Positions 7,083 to 12,462 of a stretch of 14,427 bases of DNA are shown here, in pieces. Where the stretch lies: the NCBI GenBank assembly GCA_031296345.1, contig JARLFW010000117.1:1-14427 (forward strand). The letters are read 5' to 3'. The DNA is from Nitrosotalea sp. Lineage in GTDB: Archaea > Thermoproteota > Nitrososphaeria > Nitrososphaerales > Nitrosopumilaceae. How positions within the stretch are numbered: position 1 is the stretch's first letter; each line of letters begins with the position of its first letter. A model generated the notes under the pieces. That model was given only the letters and a program-made list of their open reading frames with translations, ran no database searches and was not told the origin of the DNA. A program made the position numbers and the translations under genes.

Positions 7083-7847
7083 GTGAAAATTGAAGATTAC
7101 CTATCATCACTTCCAAGTTCCATAATCAGTGGTGAGGATGTCGAATTATCAGATAAAACATTAAAAGAGATATTTCGATTTGCAGAACTGTCTGAAAATG
7201 ACATATTTTACCACCTAGGATGTAGTAGTGGTAACAGTATCATAATATCTTTACAAGAATTCAAGGTAAAGAAAGCAATTGGTATTGACAACAACAGAGA
7301 CAAGATAGAACATGCACAAAAACTTCTTGAGGAAAAGCATATTTCAAATGGATCATTTAGATGTCAAGATGTTACAGTTTCCGACATTAGTGATGCTACT
7401 GTAATACTTTTTTGGTTTTCAGATCAGAAGGTAATTGAAAAAATGATCCCAAAATTTGAAAGTCTCAAACCTGGATGTAAAATAATAACCATATGGGGAC
7501 CTCTTACGGGATTTATGCCAAACAAAGTAGATTTTCCATACATCCTAAATGTTACACCATTCAAGAAAGCAGAATCTCTTCGAGAACAGATGCTTACGAT
7601 ATTTAATACTGATTGCATTGATTTTGCTGTTGCGTGGGAATTTGCTGATAGATATTCTAAAGCTATTGGCTCAAAGAATTCCGAAAATGACAGGTTTCTA
7701 ACCATACTTCAGACGCTTGTAATATGGATAAATGCAAAAAATCTCGGCATTGCGTGCGGAGATGACATACCAGATCCTGTAAAGAGCTATATTGGAATTC
7801 TCAAGACTTTTTTCAACATAGAAGTTGAACACCTAATTGACCACTAG
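7083..7847 (+). CDS. SAM-dependent methyltransferase, DOT1/aKMT-like, with C-terminal extension
   Basis: A 254-aa protein. Residues about 24-145 look like a class I (Rossmann) methyltransferase: motif I is IFYHLGCSSGNS (41-52), the second strand ends in the acidic AIGIDNNRDKIEHAQK (D69), and ATVILFWFSDQKVIEK followed by FESLKPGCKIITI matches strands 4-5 of DOT1-like archaeal protein-lysine methyltransferases. Motif I is degenerate (GCSSG instead of GxGxG), as often seen in that group. The remaining ~110 residues form a helical extension I do not recognise. The substrate is unknown; a chromatin protein or another protein lysine is a plausible guess only. The start codon is GTG, supported by a TATA-like box 26 nt upstream. 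The next gene is separated by 48 nt and has its own promoter-like sequence. Confidence 0.65.
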   Translation: MKIEDYLSSLPSSIISGEDVELSDKTLKEIFRFAELSENDIFYHLGCSSGNSIIISLQEFKVKKAIGIDNNRDKIEHAQKLLEEKHISNGSFRCQDVTVSDISDATVILFWFSDQKVIEKMIPKFESLKPGCKIITIWGPLTGFMPNKVDFPYILNVTPFKKAESLREQMLTIFNTDCIDFAVAWEFADRYSKAIGSKNSENDRFLTILQTLVIWINAKNLGIACGDDIPDPVKSYIGILKTFFNIEVEHLIDH

Positions 7848-7864
7848 AATGAATTCTCAGTCAT

Positions 7865-7873
7865 GTTTTTATT
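7865..7873 (+). promoter_or_regulatory. TATA-like box for 116-aa gene
   Basis: TTTTTATTT, centred about 27 nt before the ATG pair at 7896/7899. If it is the promoter, the upstream in-frame ATG at 7863 would not be transcribed. Confidence 0.4.
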
Positions 7874-7895
7874 TGGAAATGTTGTTACAATACAC

Positions 7896-8246
7896 ATGAT
7901 GCAAGAAAGAATCAACATCAACGTATCAGCTACAGATTATGAAAATACCAGTAAGGCAATCATATCAACATTGAGCAATGCCGAGAAGATGGTTCATGGG
8001 GAAAATGACTTTGTAGTAACAGATTCAGAATTTGCTTTTGGTTGGCATTTTTATGTGGTTTGTGTCAACAGATCACTTGTAAAACGGTTATCTGAGCAGA
8101 TGGGACCAGATTTTGAAAAGATAAAGGGAAAAGGTTTGGACCACAAATTTTTGACTTGGTTAAATGATAGGGTTAGTCAAAAGAACTTGAAGGTAAAACT
8201 AGCCATCAAGGAAGAGATGGAATCAAGTAAATTCGGGATATTCTAA
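7896..8246 (+). CDS. Conserved-looking hypothetical protein, 116 aa
   Basis: I do not recognise this family. The protein is soluble, with no signal peptide, membrane segment or cysteine-rich motif. It begins with a likely beta strand (RININVSAT), has a helix (YENTSKAIISTLSNAEKMV), a central aromatic stretch FAFGWHFYVVCVN that could be a core strand, and a charged C-terminal helix (VKLAIKEEMESSKFGIF). The mixed alpha/beta pattern and codon use match the neighbours, so it is probably a real gene. ATG 7896 (MMQERI) is chosen over ATG 7863 because the TATA-like box at 7865-7873 overlaps the start of the longer frame and the extra residues look non-coding. It may be functionally linked to the preceding methyltransferase, but only by position. 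Confidence 0.6.
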   Translation: MMQERININVSATDYENTSKAIISTLSNAEKMVHGENDFVVTDSEFAFGWHFYVVCVNRSLVKRLSEQMGPDFEKIKGKGLDHKFLTWLNDRVSQKNLKVKLAIKEEMESSKFGIF

Positions 8247-8255
8247 AAATATCAA

Positions 8256-8275
8256 TTATAAAAATTTTATAAATT
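8256..8275. repeat. AT-only inverted repeat after the 116-aa gene
   Basis: TTATAAAAATTTTATAA is a near-perfect palindrome between the + strand 116-aa gene and the convergent tRNA-His. It could promote transcript ending from the + strand or be a cryptic TATA sequence. Its composition makes chance likely. Confidence 0.3.
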
Positions 8276-8278
8276 AAC

Positions 8279-8285
8279 AAAAAAA
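8279..8285 (-). terminator. T7 run at the 3' end of tRNA-His
   Basis: Seven consecutive T residues on the - strand directly follow the tRNA discriminator base. Archaeal RNA polymerase terminates at such oligo-T tracts, so this is the likely tRNA terminator. Confidence 0.55.
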
Positions 8286-8358
8286 GGCCCTTGAGGGGAA
8301 TCGAACCCCTGTCCGGGGATCCACAGTCCCCTATACTGGCCACTGTACTACAAGGGCC
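8286..8358 (-). tRNA. tRNA-His (anticodon GUG)
   Basis: On the - strand the cloverleaf folds completely. The 7-bp acceptor is GCCCTTG/CAAGGGC, with an encoded extra G at -1 opposite discriminator C73, the hallmark of tRNA-His. The D stem is GTAC/GTAT (one G-U pair) with loop AGTGGCCA, and the anticodon stem is GGGGA/TCCCC with loop CTGTGGA, giving anticodon GTG. The variable loop is a short 4 nt and the T arm is AGGGG-TTCGAAT-CCCCT. No intron is present and CCA is not encoded. A TATA-like sequence (GATTAATACT on the - strand, 8384-8393) lies about 30 nt upstream. The decoding assignment is secure because anticodon and G-1:C73 agree. Confidence 0.96.
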
Positions 8359-8383
8359 ACATAAGGAAAATCGCTCTCAATCC

Positions 8384-8393
8384 AGTATTAATC
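8384..8393 (-). promoter_or_regulatory. TATA-like box for tRNA-His
   Basis: GATTAATACT on the - strand, about 30 nt upstream of the tRNA 5' end. It lies in the ~100-nt gap between tRNA-His and the alcohol dehydrogenase stop, where I see no other element. Confidence 0.35.
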
Positions 8394-8461
8394 TTAACTC
8401 AACTGTATAGATACCAACTTTTAGGATATGCGAGTAGTTTTTGCTATGATCAGAGATATGT

Positions 8462-9514
8462 TTACGGATTAATGATTCCTCTGCCTATTATTTTTCCTTG
8501 TTTAAGCATTGTTAATGCCTCTGTTGCCTGGTTAAGTTTGAACTTGTTTGATATCATTGGCTTGATTATTCCTCTACGGGCAAGGGAAATTAATTCAATC
8601 ATATCAGTCATAGAACCTGTGTATGAACCCATCAACTTGTATGCCCTAGTAGGCATTGTTACAAGATTTAGTTGCAAAGAACCTCCAAATAGACCTACGA
8701 GAACAACACGAGCTCTGCGTCGGAGAATTTGCATGTCAACTTCTACAGATTTTGTAGCATTGACAAAATCAATTACAGCATCAGCACCCAAATTACCTGT
8801 TAATTCCATTATAGCTTTTACAGGATCTTCCTTGGAAGAATTGATAATAATGTCTGCACCACTTTGTTTTGCCACTTGTAATTTATCATCATTAACATCT
8901 AATGAAATTATTCTTGCACCGCTAATTGCTTTAGCCAATTGAATTCCCATCAATCCTAGTCCTCCAGCACCTACAATCACTACATTATCAGCTGGGTTTA
9001 GTTTTGCAGTCTTAATTGCGCCATAAGCAGTAAGTGCAGAACAAGACAAAGGCGCACAAATATCAGTGTCCATGTCATTTATTTTTGCCAAATATTTGTA
9101 ATTTGGAACAAGAACATATTCTGCATAACCGCCATCATTGTAAACACCCAAAGATCTTGGTTTGTCACAAAGATTTTCTTCCCCTATCCTACAAGCTGGA
9201 CATAGACCTTCACCTATCCAAGGAAAAACCAGAACTTTTTCATTCTTTACAAATCCTTCTACATCCTCACCCATACTCTCTACTACCCCAGCAACTTCAT
9301 GCCCTGGAGTTAAGGGATATTTTACACCCCTATCAGTTGTTTTCATAAACGAGCCGCCTGGTCCCTCATAGCCACCATCCCAGAGATGTATATCGCTATG
9401 GCAAACACCAGCAGATTCTACTTTAATGAGAACTTGAGATCCCCTAGGTTTTGGAGTTTCAAGAGATTGAATTTCAAGAGCTTCCTTTACTTTGACTATT
9501 CTAGCAGCATTCAT
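8462..9514 (-). CDS. adh: Zinc-dependent alcohol dehydrogenase (MDR family, Sulfolobus-ADH-like)
   Basis: A 350-aa medium-chain dehydrogenase/reductase that interconverts alcohols and aldehydes with NAD(P). The GroES-like N-terminal domain contains catalytic zinc ligands C38 (GVCHSD), H72-E73 (PGHEVAG) and C158 (PLSCSALT). The structural-zinc loop E102, C105, C108 and C116 (GEGLCPACRIGEENLC) resembles Sulfolobus ADH, where a Glu replaces one Cys. The Rossmann dinucleotide motif is VGAGGLG (181-187), with an acidic residue D206 at the end of the second strand suggesting NAD(H). The substrate is not readable. In autotrophic Nitrososphaerota a semialdehyde reductase role in the 3-hydroxypropionate/4-hydroxybutyrate cycle is one possibility. 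The ATG start is supported by a TATA-like box about 24 nt upstream; the gene appears monocistronic. Confidence 0.93.
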   Translation of the reverse strand: MNAARIVKVKEALEIQSLETPKPRGSQVLIKVESAGVCHSDIHLWDGGYEGPGGSFMKTTDRGVKYPLTPGHEVAGVVESMGEDVEGFVKNEKVLVFPWIGEGLCPACRIGEENLCDKPRSLGVYNDGGYAEYVLVPNYKYLAKINDMDTDICAPLSCSALTAYGAIKTAKLNPADNVVIVGAGGLGLMGIQLAKAISGARIISLDVNDDKLQVAKQSGADIIINSSKEDPVKAIMELTGNLGADAVIDFVNATKSVEVDMQILRRRARVVLVGLFGGSLQLNLVTMPTRAYKLMGSYTGSMTDMIELISLARRGIIKPMISNKFKLNQATEALTMLKQGKIIGRGIINP

Positions 9515-9531
9515 GCCGTGTGTTATCAGTA

Positions 9532-9543
9532 TGTAATATAAGA
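9532..9543 (-). promoter_or_regulatory. TATA-like box for adh
   Basis: On the - strand CTTATATTACAT is centred about 24 nt upstream of the adh ATG at 9514. This predicts leaderless transcription. It lies in the divergent gap between adh and the small membrane protein gene. Confidence 0.5.
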
Positions 9544-9630
9544 TAGTTTTGTGAACAATGTGTCCTTTTGAAATAGTTCAAGGATTTAGATTTATGATAT
9601 TTCGGATTATAGAATGCATATTGATCGCTT

Positions 9631-9643
9631 CCTGATAATCAGG
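9631..9643. promoter_or_regulatory. Palindrome CCTGATAATCAGG, possible operator
   Basis: A 6-bp inverted repeat with a single central base ends 3 nt upstream of the TATA-like box of the 42-aa gene. Its position at the BRE/upstream activator site fits a regulator binding site. No T-run follows, so it is not a terminator. Confidence 0.4.
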
Positions 9644-9646
9644 CGT

Positions 9647-9656
9647 AAGTTTATTA
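9647..9656 (+). promoter_or_regulatory. TATA-like box for 42-aa membrane protein
   Basis: AAGTTTATTA, centred about 28-30 nt before the ATG at 9681. The match in position is the same as for the neighbouring genes and supports real expression of this small gene. Confidence 0.5.
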
Positions 9657-9680
9657 GCAACAAAAAAAACATCCGCACTC

Positions 9681-9809
9681 ATGAAGTCGAGAAATTGGTT
9701 CATTGCCATGGGAATTACTGCAGCAGTTATCTTTGTAAGTATGCTATACTTGGGTAAAATATGGTGTGTTCCAATGGAAAACGCTCCATGTGTATCATTC
9801 TGGAAATAG
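9681..9809 (+). CDS. Small single-pass membrane protein, 42 aa
   Basis: This short open frame begins MKSRNWFIAMGITAAVIF and continues as VSMLYLGKIWCVPMENAP, ending CVSFWK. Residues about 6-24 form one hydrophobic helix preceded by K2 and R4, so the positive-inside rule puts the N-terminus in the cytoplasm and about 17 C-terminal residues outside. The outer tail carries two cysteines spaced C-x7-C (C29, C37), flanked by aromatic residues, suggesting a disulfide loop or a metal or heme contact. Support for a real gene: ATG start, TATA-like box at the usual distance, a promoter-proximal palindrome, a sensible membrane-protein composition, and a stop before the Taw1 promoter. I know no family for it. 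It could be a small accessory subunit of a membrane complex; that is only a guess. Confidence 0.6.
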   Translation: MKSRNWFIAMGITAAVIFVSMLYLGKIWCVPMENAPCVSFWK

Positions 9810-9818
9810 ACTAGTCTA
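9807..9818. promoter_or_regulatory. 12-bp perfect palindrome before the taw1 promoter
   Basis: TAGACTAGTCTA overlaps the stop codon of the 42-aa gene and ends 3 nt before the TATA-like box of taw1. It could be an operator; it is too short and lacks a T-run, so it is unlikely to be a terminator. Confidence 0.35.
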
Positions 9819-9820
9819 GA

Positions 9821-9830
9821 TTTAATTAAA
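9821..9830 (+). promoter_or_regulatory. TATA-like box for taw1
   Basis: TTTAATTAAA, centred about 26 nt upstream of the ATG at 9851, predicting a leaderless mRNA. Confidence 0.55.
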
Positions 9831-9850
9831 ACCGGCTCAAAAAGTAAGTC

Positions 9851-10879
9851 ATGAGTTGTTCTGGCGAAACAGTAGAAGTTTCAAATGATTTCATCCAGAT
9901 CAAACCAATGATTCTAGATCAGCTAAAGAAAGCAAAGTATGGAGTTTCAGATCATGGAACTGTTGAACTTTGTCATTGGACAAAAAAATCATTCAAAGAT
10001 GATGGTCAGTGTTACAAACACAAGTTCTATGGGATTTCAACTCATAGATGTATGGAATTTTCTCCAGCTGGAATGTTTTGTGAAAATCGATGCGTTTACT
10101 GTTGGAGACCAATGGAGTTTTACAGTTCTTTGGAGATGCCACCTGACAAAGTTGCACCTCCCGAGATAATCATATCTAATCTAATGGAAGAGCGAAAGAA
10201 ATTGATCATGGGTCATTACGGTGATCCAAAAAGCAACAAGGAAAAGCTAGACGAGTCACTTCTTCCTAGTCATTATGCCATTTCACTATCAGGAGAACCT
10301 ACCATGTATCCACAATTGCCTGAACTTATAAAATATCTAAAGAAACTCCCGGCTACAAAATCAATATTTCTTGTAACAAATGGTCAGGAACCCGAAATGT
10401 TGCAAAGACTCAGAGACGAAGATGCATTACCAACACAATTGTATCTTTCAACAAATGCTCCAAACGCAGAAATATTTAATCTGGTAAACAGACCAAAATA
10501 CAAAGATGCATGGAAGAGATGGAATACTAGTCTTGAATTACTCGCAGAACTTGATACAAGGACAGTATTACGATTTACTTTAATTAAAGACTATAACGCT
10601 GATGAAAAATTAATTCCAGATTATACGCAATTGATAAATCGTGCAAATGTGCATTTTATAGAGTTAAAATCATACATGCATGTGGGTAGATCAAGAAACA
10701 GATTAGAATATGCAAATTCTCCAGATATGTTGGAAATAAGACATTTTTCAGATCAACTTGTAAAACAAAGTGGAATGTATTCAATCATGGATGAGAGTGA
10801 GATGTCAAGAATTGTTGTTCTTCAGAATCAGAAAAGATTCATCGACCGCGTGATTTCGTCTTATTTAGATACCAATTAG
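9851..10879 (+). CDS. taw1: 4-demethylwyosine synthase (radical SAM)
   Basis: A 342-aa archaeal TYW1. It builds the tricyclic base of wyosine at position 37 of tRNA-Phe, converting N1-methylguanosine with a two-carbon unit from pyruvate. The radical SAM cluster motif C-x3-C-x2-C is C77, C81 and C84 (CENRCVYCWRP). The second iron-sulfur cluster ligands C41, C54 and C67 (LCHW, QCYKHKFYGI, HRCM) have the 13-residue spacings of characterised archaeal enzymes. Other family segments are ISLSGEPTMYP, VTNG, LPTQLYLSTNAP and YMHVGRSRNRL. The usual flavodoxin domain of eukaryotic TYW1 is absent, as expected in archaea. The start is ATG with a TATA box 26 nt upstream. The 3' end overlaps convergent rdgB by 41 nt, and a hairpin terminator lies 15 nt after the stop. 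Confidence 0.94.
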   Translation: MSCSGETVEVSNDFIQIKPMILDQLKKAKYGVSDHGTVELCHWTKKSFKDDGQCYKHKFYGISTHRCMEFSPAGMFCENRCVYCWRPMEFYSSLEMPPDKVAPPEIIISNLMEERKKLIMGHYGDPKSNKEKLDESLLPSHYAISLSGEPTMYPQLPELIKYLKKLPATKSIFLVTNGQEPEMLQRLRDEDALPTQLYLSTNAPNAEIFNLVNRPKYKDAWKRWNTSLELLAELDTRTVLRFTLIKDYNADEKLIPDYTQLINRANVHFIELKSYMHVGRSRNRLEYANSPDMLEIRHFSDQLVKQSGMYSIMDESEMSRIVVLQNQKRFIDRVISSYLDTN

Positions 10880-11408
10880 CAAATTTTTTCAGTGCCAGAT
10901 ATCTATGAGATATCTGGTTTTTTTCCACAAGCTGAGAGTATGTTTGGTTTTTCCCTTGAGGAATAAAGATAGGATCAAAACCCCACCTCATACCTTGTTC
11001 TTTTTTAGATATTGTTCCTTCTACGTCTGCACTAAACAGATGTACATCGCCATCTCTTTCACAATATGCAATAATTGATCTAAATGACGCATCCCTTGGT
11101 TTTGATACTAACCGTAAGATCCCTTTGTTACCAATTGTATTAAATACAAATGAAGAATATGGTCCAGGAAAACCATTCAATGATTTTATAAAAAGGCCAT
11201 CATCTTCCACAATTACAGGTTTTGAACAGATAGAAAACGCCTCCATGGCTTTATGACTTGCAATTTCTTCTAGATCATCTGCCTGAATTTCTCGAAGAGT
11301 AGATTTTAGAAATTTTAGTTTTAATCCAAATTTTGAAGTAATGTTTTTTGCCTCTTCAAATTTATTCTTGTTTGAACTGACAAAAAATATACTAGATGAC
11401 ATTTGCAT
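10839..11408 (-). CDS. rdgB: XTP/dITP pyrophosphatase (RdgB/HAM1 family)
   Basis: A 189-aa house-cleaning nucleotide phosphohydrolase that removes ITP, dITP and XTP from the pool, releasing NMP and pyrophosphate. Family motifs in order: SSNKNKFEEA (11-20) binds the phosphates, VEDDGLFI (67-74) holds the acidic metal ligands, FPGPYSSF (80-87) follows, WGFDPIF (142-148) contacts the base, and SHR (167-169) lies at the C-terminal base-recognition site. Normal length. ATG 11408 is used; the second Met at 11402 is equally possible. Its 5' end overlaps the 3' end of bud32 by 11-17 nt on the same strand, so they are cotranscribed. Its 3' end overlaps taw1 by 41 nt in the convergent direction and contains the taw1 terminator hairpin. 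Confidence 0.93.
   Translation of the reverse strand: MQMSSSIFFVSSNKNKFEEAKNITSKFGLKLKFLKSTLREIQADDLEEIASHKAMEAFSICSKPVIVEDDGLFIKSLNGFPGPYSSFVFNTIGNKGILRLVSKPRDASFRSIIAYCERDGDVHLFSADVEGTISKKEQGMRWGFDPIFIPQGKNQTYSQLVEKNQISHRYLALKKFANWYLNKTKSRGR
10895..10924 (+). terminator. Hairpin plus T7 after taw1, embedded in rdgB
   Basis: CCAGATATCT and AGATATCTGG form a perfect 10-bp stem with a 3-nt loop (ATG), followed directly by seven T on the + strand. It begins 15 nt after the taw1 stop. On the - strand the same bases encode rdgB residues around the SHR motif and are not followed by a T-run, so any terminator effect should be one-directional. Confidence 0.65.
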
Positions 11409-12012
11409 ATCTGCCCCTTTTTTCTATCACCAAAACTTGATTAATTATTTTTTCGGTAATGTTTTTTCCCAATATCTTTCTATATCCTTGTATGAATAAA
11501 GTCCAAGCATCATCTACAATTTGAGCATGAGCGCTGTTAAGAACTTCTTTGAACAAACGAAGATCAATGGCATAGTCATCTATTTTATCTGTTTTTTGTG
11601 AAAGACCAAAATCAAGTATTACCAATCCTTTTTGAGAGAGAATAAAATTTGAAGTGGTCAAGTCTCCATGCATTACTCCATTCTTATGGAGAAGCCCCAC
11701 AATTTTACCTATCTCTTTACATGTTTTTATGATTTTTTTTGCAGGAAGATCTCGAATTAATTTACCTTCAATGAATTGAAGATATATTTTACATTTTTTC
11801 TCATCCACAAAATAAACAAGTGGCGTAGTGATTCCAAAAGATTTAGCCTCAGAGAGCATTTTTGCCTCCCTTATTGTTCTTAGTGTTCGTATCCTAGTAT
11901 CAAGAGAATGAACTCGATAATCTTTCTTTTTTCTAATTTTTAAAACAGAGTTTTGACCATTCCAGGATGTAATATAGATATCAGCTTCTGCACCTTTTTT
12001 GAGCAGTTTCAA
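11392..12012 (-). CDS. bud32: KEOPS complex kinase/ATPase Bud32
   Basis: A 206-aa small RIO-like kinase, the ATPase subunit of KEOPS that works with Kae1 to make t6A at position 37 of ANN-decoding tRNAs. Visible parts are the N-terminal GAEADIYI loop, VLKIRKKKDYR with K25 as the ATP lysine, E49 in REAKML, the catalytic loop MHGDLTTSN (114-122) and metal-binding DFGLS (134-138). The C-terminal RGRY segment is typical of Bud32. The start is TTG at 12012: an in-frame TAG lies two codons upstream and a TATA-like box is centred about 26 nt before it, so a leaderless TTG start is likely. It is a separate gene here, not fused to kae1 as in some archaea. It overlaps rdgB downstream. Confidence 0.94.
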   Translation of the reverse strand: MKLLKKGAEADIYITSWNGQNSVLKIRKKKDYRVHSLDTRIRTLRTIREAKMLSEAKSFGITTPLVYFVDEKKCKIYLQFIEGKLIRDLPAKKIIKTCKEIGKIVGLLHKNGVMHGDLTTSNFILSQKGLVILDFGLSQKTDKIDDYAIDLRLFKEVLNSAHAQIVDDAWTLFIQGYRKILGKNITEKIINQVLVIEKRGRYANVI

Positions 12013-12032
12013 TGAAAACTAGTAGAGCCTAA

Positions 12033-12043
12033 CATAATTTAAG
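12033..12043 (-). promoter_or_regulatory. TATA-like box for bud32-rdgB
   Basis: On the - strand CTTAAATTATG is centred about 26 nt upstream of the TTG start of bud32. It lies in the 126-nt divergent gap shared with the GRAM/PH-like gene, in which I see only the two opposing promoters. Confidence 0.5.
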
Positions 12044-12107
12044 TCACAATCATGTCATTTTACAAAAATAGTTTTTCAAAACAAAATTTATGATTTGCTA
12101 AATATAC

Positions 12108-12116
12108 AATTATAAC
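12108..12116 (+). promoter_or_regulatory. TATA-like box for GRAM/PH-like gene
   Basis: AATTATAAC, centred about 27 nt before the ATG at 12139; a leaderless transcript is predicted. Confidence 0.4.
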
Positions 12117-12138
12117 ATCGGGTACAAAAAGAAACTAC

Positions 12139-12462
12139 ATGGAATTAGATGAGAAGAGAATAACACAAGAGGATTGTTCTGAAGACTCTCTTGGTTCAGG
12201 TATTCTCACGCTAACAAATAAGAGAATTGCATTTGATAAGACAGAAGGAAGAATCATGGATTTTTCAAAGAAATTTGGAAAAACAGTTCTTGAGGCCAAA
12301 CTAGATCAGATAACAGAAGTTGCAAAAGAAGGTAGATTGATAAAAAAAGTAAGAATAAAAATAAAAATTGATGAGAGTGAAAAAACCTACAAGTTTGGAG
12401 TATACAATACAGGCAAGTGGGAAAAAGAAGTAAAGGAAGCTATTTCCAAATATTTACCCTAG
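12139..12462 (+). CDS. GRAM/PH-like domain protein, 107 aa
   Basis: A small soluble protein whose pattern resembles a bacterial-type PH or GRAM domain: SLGSGILTLTNKRIAF (about 17-32) is the typical strand pair with the LTNKRI signature. Alternating strands follow (LEAKLDQITEVAKEG, KVRIKIKID, KTYKFGVYN), and an amphipathic C-terminal helix WEKEVKEAISKYL closes the fold. Such domains bind lipids or proteins; no specific ligand can be named. There is no membrane segment. It interrupts the kae1-bud32 neighbourhood on the opposite strand. Its TAG stop and the kae1 TAG stop share the palindromic bases CTAG, a 4-nt tail-to-tail overlap. Confidence 0.7.
   Translation: MELDEKRITQEDCSEDSLGSGILTLTNKRIAFDKTEGRIMDFSKKFGKTVLEAKLDQITEVAKEGRLIKKVRIKIKIDESEKTYKFGVYNTGKWEKEVKEAISKYLP

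Noticed and set aside
8384..8461. Possible small RNA or gene between tRNA-His and alcohol dehydrogenase
   Set aside because: Only a 14-codon frame and no stable hairpin are visible; nothing beyond the tRNA promoter can be supported.
8472..8942. 156-codon + strand frame opposite the alcohol dehydrogenase
   Set aside because: It is the antisense shadow of a well-supported dehydrogenase with all zinc ligands and the Rossmann motif; no independent protein signature.
9558..9635. 25-codon frame starting ATGTGTCCT upstream of the 42-aa gene
   Set aside because: No promoter at the usual distance, unremarkable composition, and its stop falls in the palindrome at 9631-9643; probably chance.
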